A DNA stretch of 5,021 bases from the NCBI GenBank assembly GCA_016938425.1, contig JAFGUR010000187.1:1-5021 (forward strand). Direction: 5' to 3'. Positions 1-5,021 of this stretch are shown piece after piece (within the stretch, counting starts at the first letter, position 1; every line of letters starts with the position of its first letter). The notes beneath the pieces were generated by a model. That model had not been told where the DNA came from. It worked only from the letters and a program-made list of their open reading frames with translations, and made no database searches. This DNA is from Fusobacteriaceae bacterium (GTDB taxonomy: Bacteria; Fusobacteriota; Fusobacteriia; Fusobacteriales; Fusobacteriaceae). A program made the translations under genes and the position numbers.

Positions 1-12
1 CAACCTCCCATT
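1..12 (-). promoter_or_regulatory. Ribosome binding site of a gene starting beyond the left edge
   Basis: On the minus strand the last bases read TGGGAGGTTG, with a strong GGGAGG Shine-Dalgarno core at about 4-9. The start codon would fall a few bases outside the window, because the TTG at the very edge is too close to the core to serve. Together with the promoter upstream this indicates another minus-strand gene; nothing of its coding sequence is visible. Confidence 0.6.
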
Positions 13-24
13 TCACAGCCTTTT

Positions 25-40
25 CTCGTATACACACGAG
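25..40 (-). promoter_or_regulatory. 5' leader hairpin or operator-like inverted repeat
   Basis: CTCGT and ACGAG form a perfect 5-bp inverted repeat around a 6-base spacer. It lies just downstream of the start site predicted from the -10 box at 48-53, so the mRNA of the gene off the left edge would begin with a small stem-loop. No T-run follows on either strand, so it is not a terminator. It could be an mRNA-stabilising 5' hairpin or a repressor site near +1; the sequence does not decide which. Confidence 0.4.
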
Positions 41-47
41 CGTTACT

Positions 48-76
48 ATTATATATTAAAAAGAAGATAAAAGCAA
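48..76 (-). promoter_or_regulatory. Promoter for the gene beyond the left edge
   Basis: On the minus strand there is a perfect TATAAT -10 box (48-53) preceded, at a 17-base spacing, by TTGCTT (71-76), which keeps the TTG of the -35 consensus. The -35 element lies in and beside the loop of the preceding terminator. Predicted transcription start is near 41. Confidence 0.5.
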
Positions 77-95
77 CCTTTTTTACCTTCTTTTT
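58..95 (-). terminator. Intrinsic terminator of the ROK kinase / Enzyme I-like unit
   Basis: Read on the minus strand, a 15-bp stem (58-72 pairing with 81-95) closes an 8-base loop, and the descending arm ends in TTTTT. The pair 67/86 is a G-U wobble in the minus-strand RNA but an A-C mismatch in plus-strand RNA, so the hairpin is fully paired only in the direction of the operon. It lies just after the TAG stop of the Enzyme I-like gene. Confidence 0.75.
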
Positions 96-105
96 TTATT
101 TTTAT

Positions 106-1716
106 CTATTTATTTTTTACTTTCTTTCTTTCTGCATGTACACCAGCATATTTTCCTCTAGATGATTCATATTGATGCAAAACTTCTTCAGCTATTTTTA
201 AATTGCTTAATGGAATAATAAAATGCTTAAATCCTTTATTCATAAACTTTCTCAAGTAAAAAGGATCTCTTAAAATTTGTCCTGCCATCATATGTAACAT
301 CCTAATTCCATTCTTTCTATAAAATTGATGTGTTAAGTGCAAATCAGGCCATGCTGCTCTCATAAAATATTCTTCATCAACCTGATCATATCTAGACATT
401 TCTAAAGATTCTTCTAGAAAGTTATCCATGCCGAATATAATTGAATCAACATTTCTATAATCCTCAAAATATTCAAACGATGATTCGGTTTCCATAACAA
501 TTCCAAATTTCGGACCGTATTCAGCAGATCTATCCATGCCAATAAAACAATCAATTTTATCTTTCCAATCACACACTTCTTTTCCCATGCGCAGCATAGG
601 GATGACTAATGTAACTTGTTTACCTGTAATCTTTGAAGCTTCATAAATTGCATTAACAGTTCTATAATATATTCTTTGGAAAAGACTAACTTCGTCCACT
701 TCGGTATGTACTTCCTCTACCTCATAATCGATTTGTTTAAAATAATTAAATTCTGGCATTTGAAAATGTATCACTCTATCATGAAAAGCATTCATAACCG
801 AAATATATATGTCCAACAATTCATCATATGTTGGAAAGTTACCCTTTGCTAAGAAAATGTACTCAGTTCTATAAAAAACTCCTCCTAAGTACCATCCATT
901 AGCTTTCACTAAATCAACTTGACTTCTATCAACTATAGACGCATAGTATTTAATAACGTTTGAATTATATTTTGGAAGTGTAGTTGTATCAACAGTTAAC
1001 TTATTTTGTTTTTCAACACTTTTCATGCGAACTGTTTCATTTGGGTCAATAAATAACTTTTGATTTTTATTGTCGATAATGATATATTTTGCATTTTTAA
1101 AATTTTTCGATGTAACTGCAATTGGAACCTCAAATGCAAAAGCCATATCTTTTAAGAGTAATTCATTTTCTATATTTCTGCATACAAAACCCTTAACATT
1201 TTGAGGCAGCTCATAGAAATACTCTTTCTCAAACTTATTAATTGAAATAATGATATCTTTTGTCGTATAATTCGCCATCTTGTTTATAAAATATCTATGA
1301 ACAATTTTTATTGCTCTTTCTTTTATATTTAGAGTTTGCTTTAATAGTTTTTCTTTTTTTCTATCATACAATATGTAATTAAAATTATTAAAATATTCGT
1401 TATTTAAAAACCATGTTACAGATTTATTAAATGCTTCAGCAAATGATATGTCTGTTGTTAAAATCAAGTCAAACATCTTATCAAATGTGATAGACGAAAA
1501 AAAAGGAGCGAATACATATGGATACTCAGACACCCCTTTATATATATCTTCTTGAACCATCTCTGTATAAACTTCATCAATAAATTTTTTTATAACTACA
1601 ATAATTTCGATTGCAGCAAGTTTTAAATCTTTTTCTGAGTACTTTATATTTCTTTTTTTGGTGTCTATATAGACATTATGTCCAGATGTTATAAAGTCTC
1701 CTAAATAAAAATTCAA
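106..1716 (-). CDS. Degenerate PTS Enzyme I-like protein (probable pseudoenzyme)
   Basis: A 536-residue protein with the layout of PTS Enzyme I (PtsI, usually about 570 residues), which passes phosphate from PEP to HPr. Residues ~30-145 resemble the HPr-binding helical domain (ERA at 133-135). Residues ~170-230 match the swivelling phosphohistidine domain. Residues ~255-515 match the PEP-binding TIM barrel: YRTEYIFL 282-289, VIPML 371-375, GIVMET 405-410, MAGQ 477-480. The key residues are gone. In an ungapped alignment from GF (176-177) to P198, the GGxTSH motif is replaced and the catalytic His is Leu187; the active-site Cys is Ala478 and the following Glu is Gln480; the Asn-Asp of GTND is Asp431-Asn432. 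Arg283 and Glu409 remain. The residue mapping is from memory of the family. The start is TTG: the only in-frame codons upstream run into the kinase's TGA, and AGAGAGG lies 11 bases before it. The gene is second in an operon with the ROK kinase, 21 bp away. Loss of phosphotransfer is well supported; the actual role is unknown. Confidence 0.75.
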   Translation of the reverse strand: MNFYLGDFITSGHNVYIDTKKRNIKYSEKDLKLAAIEIIVVIKKFIDEVYTEMVQEDIYKGVSEYPYVFAPFFSSITFDKMFDLILTTDISFAEAFNKSVTWFLNNEYFNNFNYILYDRKKEKLLKQTLNIKERAIKIVHRYFINKMANYTTKDIIISINKFEKEYFYELPQNVKGFVCRNIENELLLKDMAFAFEVPIAVTSKNFKNAKYIIIDNKNQKLFIDPNETVRMKSVEKQNKLTVDTTTLPKYNSNVIKYYASIVDRSQVDLVKANGWYLGGVFYRTEYIFLAKGNFPTYDELLDIYISVMNAFHDRVIHFQMPEFNYFKQIDYEVEEVHTEVDEVSLFQRIYYRTVNAIYEASKITGKQVTLVIPMLRMGKEVCDWKDKIDCFIGMDRSAEYGPKFGIVMETESSFEYFEDYRNVDSIIFGMDNFLEESLEMSRYDQVDEEYFMRAAWPDLHLTHQFYRKNGIRMLHMMAGQILRDPFYLRKFMNKGFKHFIIPLSNLKIAEEVLHQYESSRGKYAGVHAERKKVKNK

Positions 1717-1735
1717 TTCTTTCTCATCCTCTCTA
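1717..1735 (-). promoter_or_regulatory. Ribosome binding site fixing the TTG start of the Enzyme I-like gene
   Basis: The minus strand reads AGAGAGG followed by 11 bases and TTG. An out-of-frame ATG (1727-1725) directly abuts the SD and meets a TGA after four codons, which overlaps the TTG. No other in-frame start lies between the kinase's stop codon and this TTG. Confidence 0.55.
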
Positions 1736-1737
1736 TA

Positions 1738-2688
1738 TCAATAATTTTTTTTATTTAAGCTTTTAACTAACAATGCAGAACCTATCATGCCTGCATCATT
1801 TCCAGTTTGAGCCAATTTAAATGGAATATTACCTGTAGAAAATCTAGAATTTTTTTTATAATATTCAGTAATTAAATCAATTAAAAATAAACCAGCTTTA
1901 GAAACTCCACCTCCAATAATATATACTTCAGGTTCGACAGTCATAGATAATATACTAGCAGCGATTCCAATGTATTTAGCAACACGATGAACAGTCATAA
2001 GTGCAACAGGATCATTTTGTTTTGCAGCATCAAAAATGCTTTTGACTGTCAAATCCTCTTCTTTGAGAGTTGATTCATTTTTTTTCAATTGCTCTCTCGT
2101 GTAATCCAATATACCTTTGGTACCACAAATTTGTTCTAGACATCCTTTTGATCCACATCCACACACTTTATCTTCTTCTTCATAAACACGGATGTGCCCA
2201 ATTTCACCACCAAAACCTGTAGATCCTTCAATAATATTTCCATCAAGAATAATACCTCCACCAACACCGGTACCTAAAGTAATTAAAATAGCATTTTGAT
2301 AAGGAGATTCTAATGAAGCGTTTTCGCCATAAGCAGCAATAGTAGCGTCATTTGCGATGGCGATTTTAATAGCATCTCCCGTATATTTTTTCATTTCATC
2401 TACTAAATTAATTTCATTCAAATTTAAATTCGCACAACTTTCTACATATCCATTTTTGACAGGGCACGGAACATCAATACCGATTCCTAATAAATCCGCC
2501 ATTTCAATACTATGACGATTATTACATTCGATAATAGATTCGTATATTTTTTTAAAAATATAACTGCCATCTTCTAAATTTGGTGTAGGTATTTCATAAC
2601 TATCAATTTTTTTCATATTTTCATAGTGAAATAACCCCATTTTTACGGTAGTTCCACCAACATCAATCCCATAAATATATTTTTCCAT
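1738..2688 (-). CDS. glcK: ROK-family sugar kinase, probable glucokinase
   Basis: A 316-residue cytoplasmic kinase of the ROK family, which typically phosphorylates glucose (or a related hexose or N-acetylhexosamine) with ATP. The length is normal. Visible motifs: the N-terminal phosphate loop GIDVGGTT (7-14), the catalytic pair Asn113-Asp114 in NDATIAAYGE, the second phosphate loop LGTGVGGG (138-145), the sugar-binding GEIGH (161-165), the ROK zinc motif CGCGSKGCLE (176-185, with His165 as the fourth ligand), and the adenosine-motif glycines IIGGGVS (257-263). It has no DNA-binding domain, so it is an enzyme and not a NagC/XylR-type repressor. ATG start with TAGGAGG five bases upstream. It ends in TGA, which indicates the standard genetic code. 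It is first gene of a unit with the Enzyme I-like gene and has its own extended -10 promoter. Exact sugar specificity cannot be read from the sequence; glucose is the best guess. Confidence 0.9.
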   Translation of the reverse strand: MEKYIYGIDVGGTTVKMGLFHYENMKKIDSYEIPTPNLEDGSYIFKKIYESIIECNNRHSIEMADLLGIGIDVPCPVKNGYVESCANLNLNEINLVDEMKKYTGDAIKIAIANDATIAAYGENASLESPYQNAILITLGTGVGGGIILDGNIIEGSTGFGGEIGHIRVYEEEDKVCGCGSKGCLEQICGTKGILDYTREQLKKNESTLKEEDLTVKSIFDAAKQNDPVALMTVHRVAKYIGIAASILSMTVEPEVYIIGGGVSKAGLFLIDLITEYYKKNSRFSTGNIPFKLAQTGNDAGMIGSALLVKSLNKKNY

Positions 2689-2710
2689 AAAATCCTCCTA
2701 AACCTTTTCT

Positions 2711-2719
2711 ATTATAACA
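2711..2719 (-). promoter_or_regulatory. Extended -10 promoter of the ROK kinase unit
   Basis: The minus strand reads TGTTATAAT: a perfect TATAAT (2711-2716) with the TGn extension. The region 17 bases upstream is A/T-rich with no good -35 match, which is usual for extended -10 promoters. It lies 23 bp before the kinase start codon and downstream of the preceding terminator. Confidence 0.65.
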
Positions 2720-2743
2720 TTTTTTATAGTATTTTTTTTATAG
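2720..2743 (-). repeat. Direct repeat of a 10-mer upstream of the kinase -10 box
   Basis: The 10-mer TTTTTTATAG (plus strand) occurs at 2720-2729 and again at 2734-2743, offset by 14 bp, spanning the -35 region of the kinase promoter. On the minus strand each copy is CTATAAAAAA. It could be an A-tract/UP-type element or a binding site, but low complexity makes chance recurrence plausible. Confidence 0.35.
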
Positions 2744-2755
2744 AAATTGAGATTT

Positions 2756-2787
2756 TTTTATAAAAAAACACTCTTACGAGTGTTTTA
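2756..2787 (-). terminator. Intrinsic terminator of the DegV-FabT unit
   Basis: On the minus strand AAAACACTC pairs perfectly with GAGTGTTTT around a GTAA (GNRA-type) tetraloop, and the transcript continues in a T-run. Stem arms are 2778-2786 and 2765-2773. The ascending arm overlaps the TAA stop of the repressor gene. Confidence 0.9.
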
Positions 2788-3222
2788 ATATCTTTGCTTA
2801 AAATAACTACTAATATTTTCTAAAGATTTTAATAAAATCTCGTCTTTTTCAATGTCCAGATCGTTTAGTAATGAAGCTACCATTTCCTCATGAAATTCAT
2901 CGTGAACTTTTAAAACATCTTTTGCTGAGTCTTTAAGTTCTAGATATACTTTTCTTCTATCGTTTTCATCACGATATCTATTAACATAATTTTTTCTAAC
3001 CAGAACATTTATCGATGTTGTTAATGTTCCCATGGTAATTCGCAATTTATTAGCTACATTCCCCATCGTTGGTTCGGTTGTATTTTTAATAGCCTCTAAA
3101 ACATGTACTTCAGTCATAGATAGTTTAACGCCACGTTCTTTTAAAACTTGTGCTTCAATACTTAAAATATGGTTAAAAACATCAACCAATAACTCATTAA
3201 TTACTTCTTTAGCAGAAACCAC
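2785..3222 (-). CDS. fabT: MarR-family repressor, FabT-like regulator of fatty-acid synthesis
   Basis: A 145-residue winged-helix regulator of normal MarR length. The N-terminal dimer helices (about 5-28) are followed by the wHTH (33-96): helix with MTEVHVLEAI (36-45), recognition helix region ITMGTLTTSINVLVRKNYV (62-80), and wing DENDRRKVYLEL (85-96). The stretches FNHILSIE, TxGTxTTSxNxL, the DRR wing and HEEMV closely resemble streptococcal FabT, which represses fatty-acid synthesis genes with acyl-ACP as co-repressor; this resemblance is from memory. The start is GTG: an in-frame TGA lies two codons upstream, and AGGTGAT precedes it at good spacing. It lies 19 bp after the DegV-like gene, so the two are co-transcribed, and the operator before that gene matches the FabT box, implying autoregulation. 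The specific FabT identity is less certain than the MarR family. Confidence 0.8.
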   Translation of the reverse strand: MVSAKEVINELLVDVFNHILSIEAQVLKERGVKLSMTEVHVLEAIKNTTEPTMGNVANKLRITMGTLTTSINVLVRKNYVNRYRDENDRRKVYLELKDSAKDVLKVHDEFHEEMVASLLNDLDIEKDEILLKSLENISSYFKQRY

Positions 3223-3241
3223 TAATCATCACCTACATTTT

Positions 3242-4093
3242 TTATATTTCGATATACCCTACACCTAATGTTCCAGGACCGGCATGGGCTCCCACAACTG
3301 GTGTAAGTGGTACTAATTCAACTGAGATATCTTTTCTTTTTTTCAAAAAGATCTCTTTTAACTCTTCTGCTTTTTCTCTATTGTTTGTATATGCTATAAA
3401 TATTATAACATTTTTTTCATGAATTTTTTCTTCGATAATTTCAATTAGTCTACTTTGAGCTTTATGAGTAGTTCTTATTTTTTCGAGAGGAACCAGTCTT
3501 CCATCCTTTTGTATATGCAACAAAGGTTTAATCTTTAGTAATGTTCCTAAAAAACCACTAGTTACCGAAAGTCTACCATTCTTAACTAAAAATTTTAAAG
3601 TATCTACTAAAACATATATGTATATATGATCTCTAATTTTCTCCAAATGATTAATAATTTCAACAGTTTTTTTGCCTTCTTTTATTAATCTAATAGCCTC
3701 TAAAATTAGATAAGCTTCTCCATATGAAACAGTTCTTGAATCTAAGACATACACATTTAAATCTTTTACCAATTCTTTGGCTAAAATAGCTCCTTGATAA
3801 GTACCGCTTAGTTTAGATGAAATCACAACAACTATAACATCTTTATATCCCTCTGCCTTTAGTTCTTCATACACGCTTGCAATTTTCCCTGTAGATGTTT
3901 GTGATGTAGAAACATCAATATTTGGATTTTCTTCCACCATTTTATAAAAATCATTCGCTTGAATATCGACATAATCCTCATATTCTTTACCATTTAAATT
4001 TAATGTTGATCGTATGACTTTCACAGGATAATTCAACGACATATAATCTATTCCTGAATTTCCACATACTACTAATCCAATTTTTTCTGACAT
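3242..4093 (-). CDS. DegV family fatty-acid-binding protein (FakB-like)
   Basis: A 283-residue DegV-fold protein of normal length. DegV/FakB proteins hold a fatty acid in a buried pocket and present it to the kinase FakA for phosphorylation, feeding exogenous acids into phospholipid synthesis. Visible family motifs: STSQTSTG (62-69), ISSKLSGTYQGA (91-102), LDSRTVSYGEA (117-127), LKFLVKNGRLS (166-176), IKPLL (188-192), VPLEKIRT (201-208) and the C-terminal GAHAGPGTLGVGY (268-280). The first motif near residues 10-17, usually TDSxxDL, reads CGNSGIDY, a divergence that may affect the carboxylate site. ATG start with AAGGAG seven bases upstream, TAA stop. It is first gene in a unit with the FabT-like repressor, which fits a fatty-acid role. 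No FakA partner is in the window. Which acid it binds, and whether it is a true FakB, cannot be told. Confidence 0.85.
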   Translation of the reverse strand: MSEKIGLVVCGNSGIDYMSLNYPVKVIRSTLNLNGKEYEDYVDIQANDFYKMVEENPNIDVSTSQTSTGKIASVYEELKAEGYKDVIVVVISSKLSGTYQGAILAKELVKDLNVYVLDSRTVSYGEAYLILEAIRLIKEGKKTVEIINHLEKIRDHIYIYVLVDTLKFLVKNGRLSVTSGFLGTLLKIKPLLHIQKDGRLVPLEKIRTTHKAQSRLIEIIEEKIHEKNVIIFIAYTNNREKAEELKEIFLKKRKDISVELVPLTPVVGAHAGPGTLGVGYIEI

Positions 4094-4104
4094 TTGTTTT
4101 CTCC

Positions 4105-4126
4105 TTCAAATATTTTGAATATCAAA
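4105..4126 (-). promoter_or_regulatory. FabT-type operator with three overlapping half-sites
   Basis: TTTGA-ATA-TCAAA (4114-4126) is a perfect inverted repeat matching the FabT box as I recall it (TTTGAnnnTCAAA). A second perfect palindrome, TTCAAA-TAT-TTTGAA (4105-4119), shares its central arm, giving three half-sites at 8-bp steps (4106, 4114, 4122). The site lies between the promoter and the SD of the DegV-like gene, where a bound dimer would block transcription. The repressor of this unit is the natural candidate ligand; that link is inferred. Confidence 0.65.
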
Positions 4127-4168
4127 TTATACTCAATAATATAATAACATAAAATAAGATAATGTCAA
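4126..4168 (-). promoter_or_regulatory. Promoter region of the DegV-FabT unit
   Basis: On the minus strand a perfect TTGACA (4163-4168) is followed after 16 bases by TATTAT (4141-4146), a plausible sigma-A promoter starting near 4134. A perfect TATAAT also occurs closer to the gene (4126-4131) but lacks a good -35; it abuts the palindrome. Whichever is used, the operator at 4105-4126 would overlap or directly follow the start site. No terminator is seen between the upstream 225-residue gene and this promoter, so some read-through is possible. Confidence 0.55.
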
Positions 4169-4178
4169 AGAATTTATA

Positions 4179-4856
4179 TCACAATAAACTTTCAAAGTAC
4201 TCAAGTTGATATAAAGGTGTACTTGTGTCTTGAATATTAACAAGATGATAGATAAATTTGACTAATTTTTCAATTTCTTGCTTATTATATAATATATTTT
4301 CATGTATTTTTGATTTTTGGAATCTATTATACTCAGGTCTATAAATCATAACATAATTTACAACATCTACCCCAGGTTTTAATAAGTTATCTAATATTTG
4401 CCTATAACTATTAGATTCTTGTAATTTTTTTGTATATCTTTCTTCACTTCTTTTTTCATCTTGATTAAACATACCAAACTCTAATACAATAATTAATCGA
4501 TCATAGATCAATAAATAGTCCGTTCTCATATGATTACCAAAAACAATTGGATACTCCATAATAACTGACATTTTGTTTGTTTGAACGCCCTGTTTAAAAA
4601 GCGACAGCAATACCCGACTCAATAAAGAAAGTGTATCAATCCATGTTATAACTTCCTCATCTTTTAATGGCCAAATAGTAAGCTTTTTTTCCAAAAAATC
4701 TTTTTTTAATTGGTTAAAGATCTTAGTTTTTTGATAATATAAAACTCTTTCTTTTAAATACTCTTTCTCTATATTCCAGTTAATGTTTTCAATTTCGTTA
4801 GTTAATAAAGAAACTTCTGTCATTTCTTTGAATAAATATAAACATTTAATTGCCAT
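4179..4856 (-). CDS. Uncharacterised protein, possible PD-(D/E)XK nuclease-like fold
   Basis: A 225-residue protein I do not recognise as a named family. No signal peptide or clear membrane helix is seen. The N-terminal half is helical and charged. In the middle, EYPIVFG (101-107), RTDYLLIYD (111-119) and LIIVLEFGMF (121-130) look like a beta-hairpin with Glu101, Asp113 and Glu126 spaced as in PD-(D/E)XK nucleases. A helix with LQESNSYRQIL (145-155) then recalls the Gln/Tyr motif of RecB-type and DUF2075-type nuclease domains, and VVNYVMIYRP (165-174) could be the next strand. The lysine expected after Glu126 (ExK) is Gly128, so activity is doubtful. ATG start with GGAGGT six bases upstream; TGA stop. 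It stands alone between a tRNA terminator and the DegV unit. The gene itself is sure; the fold assignment is tentative (about 0.35). Confidence 0.8.
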   Translation of the reverse strand: MAIKCLYLFKEMTEVSLLTNEIENINWNIEKEYLKERVLYYQKTKIFNQLKKDFLEKKLTIWPLKDEEVITWIDTLSLLSRVLLSLFKQGVQTNKMSVIMEYPIVFGNHMRTDYLLIYDRLIIVLEFGMFNQDEKRSEERYTKKLQESNSYRQILDNLLKPGVDVVNYVMIYRPEYNRFQKSKIHENILYNKQEIEKLVKFIYHLVNIQDTSTPLYQLEYFESLL

Positions 4857-4878
4857 AATATTACCTCCAAAAGTCTAT

Positions 4879-4894
4879 TTTATAGTAGATAATA
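4879..4894 (-). promoter_or_regulatory. Candidate -10 elements of the 225-residue gene
   Basis: On the minus strand TATTAT (4889-4894) and TATAAA (4879-4884) lie between the tRNA terminator and the ribosome binding site. Neither has a recognisable -35 element at 16-18 bases, so the promoter is only suggested by the terminator upstream and the strong SD downstream. Confidence 0.3.
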
Positions 4895-4911
4895 TTACAG
4901 TTTATTACTTT

Positions 4912-4943
4912 AAAAATAAAAAAAAAGACCTCTGAATTGGTCT
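4912..4943 (-). terminator. Intrinsic terminator downstream of tRNA-Phe
   Basis: On the minus strand AGACC (4939-4943) pairs with GGTCT (4926-4930) around an 8-base loop, followed by a run of eight T, one A and five T. It begins one base after the tRNA trailer hairpin (4944-4963) and probably ends a tRNA or rRNA transcript entering from the right. The stem is only 5 bp, but the T-run is strong. Confidence 0.7.
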
Positions 4944-4956
4944 ACCACCATACAAA

Positions 4957-5021
4957 TGGTGGCTCCGGGCAGAATCGAACTGCCGACACAAGGATTTTCA
5001 GTCCTTTGCTCTACCGACTGA
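4957..5021 (-). tRNA. tRNA-Phe (anticodon GAA), 5' end cut by the window edge
   Basis: The minus strand shows the 3' 65 bases of a tRNA: part of the D-arm (TCAGTCGGTAGAGC), an anticodon stem AAGGA/TCCTT (5002-5006 and 4990-4994) around loop CTGAAAA with anticodon GAA, a five-base variable loop, a T-arm GGCAG/CTGCC with loop TTCGATT, the 3' acceptor strand CGGAGCC (4961-4967), discriminator A and an encoded CCA (4957-4959). About 11 bases, including the 5' acceptor strand, lie beyond the right edge. It reads phenylalanine codons UUC and UUU. Confidence 0.95.

Noticed and set aside
106..1716. Enzyme I-like gene as PEP synthase or pyruvate phosphate dikinase
   Set aside because: There is no N-terminal ATP-grasp domain; the order helical domain, swivelling domain, TIM barrel and the length match Enzyme I.
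1713..1727. Four-codon ORF (ATG to TGA) overlapping the TTG start of the Enzyme I-like gene
   Set aside because: The ATG directly abuts the Shine-Dalgarno sequence, leaving no spacing for initiation. Translational coupling is conceivable but not supported.
1738..2688. ROK protein as a NagC/XylR-type transcriptional repressor
   Set aside because: The protein starts directly with the ATPase phosphate loop and has no N-terminal helix-turn-helix, and all kinase motifs are intact.
3032..3268. Open frame of 78 codons on the plus strand
   Set aside because: It lies antisense to the FabT-like gene and the end of the DegV-like gene, has no convincing ribosome binding site, and its product resembles no family; it is a shadow frame.
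4131..4178. Terminator after the 225-residue gene
   Set aside because: The AT-rich stretch holds no stable GC-containing stem followed by a T-run on the minus strand; promoter elements occupy it instead.
4944..5021. tRNA 3' end as a phage or island attachment site
   Set aside because: No integrase gene and no direct repeat of the tRNA 3' end was seen in the window; the only related sequence is the inverted complement in the trailer.

Overview
The window looks like chromosome from a very AT-rich, low-GC Gram-positive lineage, either a Mollicutes/Acholeplasma-Izemoplasma-type bacterium or another AT-rich relative of the Bacilli. The pointers are very low GC, strong AGGAGG-type ribosome binding sites, T-rich intrinsic terminators, Bacilli-type FabT, DegV and ROK proteins, and TGG as the tryptophan codon. 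Two genes end in TGA, so the code is the standard one and not the Mycoplasma/Spiroplasma code. No taxon can be fixed from the sequence alone.

Every gene lies on the minus strand, so transcription runs from right to left. At the right edge is the 3' part of a tRNA-Phe(GAA) gene with an encoded CCA and an intrinsic terminator. Next is a 225-residue protein of unknown function that may be a degenerate PD-(D/E)XK nuclease-like protein. After an 85-bp gap with promoter elements and an overlapping set of TTTGA/TCAAA half-sites comes a two-gene unit: a DegV/FakB-type fatty-acid-binding protein and a FabT-like MarR repressor. It ends in a GNRA-loop terminator overlapping the repressor's stop codon. 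The operator in front of the unit resembles the known FabT box, so this is probably an autoregulated lipid-control module.

A second two-gene unit follows, with its own extended -10 promoter. It encodes a ROK-family sugar kinase (probably glucokinase) and, 21 bp downstream from a TTG start, a 536-residue relative of PTS Enzyme I. That protein keeps the Enzyme I domain layout but has lost the phospho-accepting histidine, the active-site cysteine and several PEP-binding residues. It is the most unusual object here: an apparent pseudo-Enzyme I co-transcribed with an ATP-dependent sugar kinase. A strong terminator closes the unit. The leftmost bases hold the promoter, a 5' hairpin and the ribosome binding site of another minus-strand gene that starts outside the window.

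No mobile elements, CRISPR arrays or phage genes were seen, and no gene-free stretch exceeds 300 bases.
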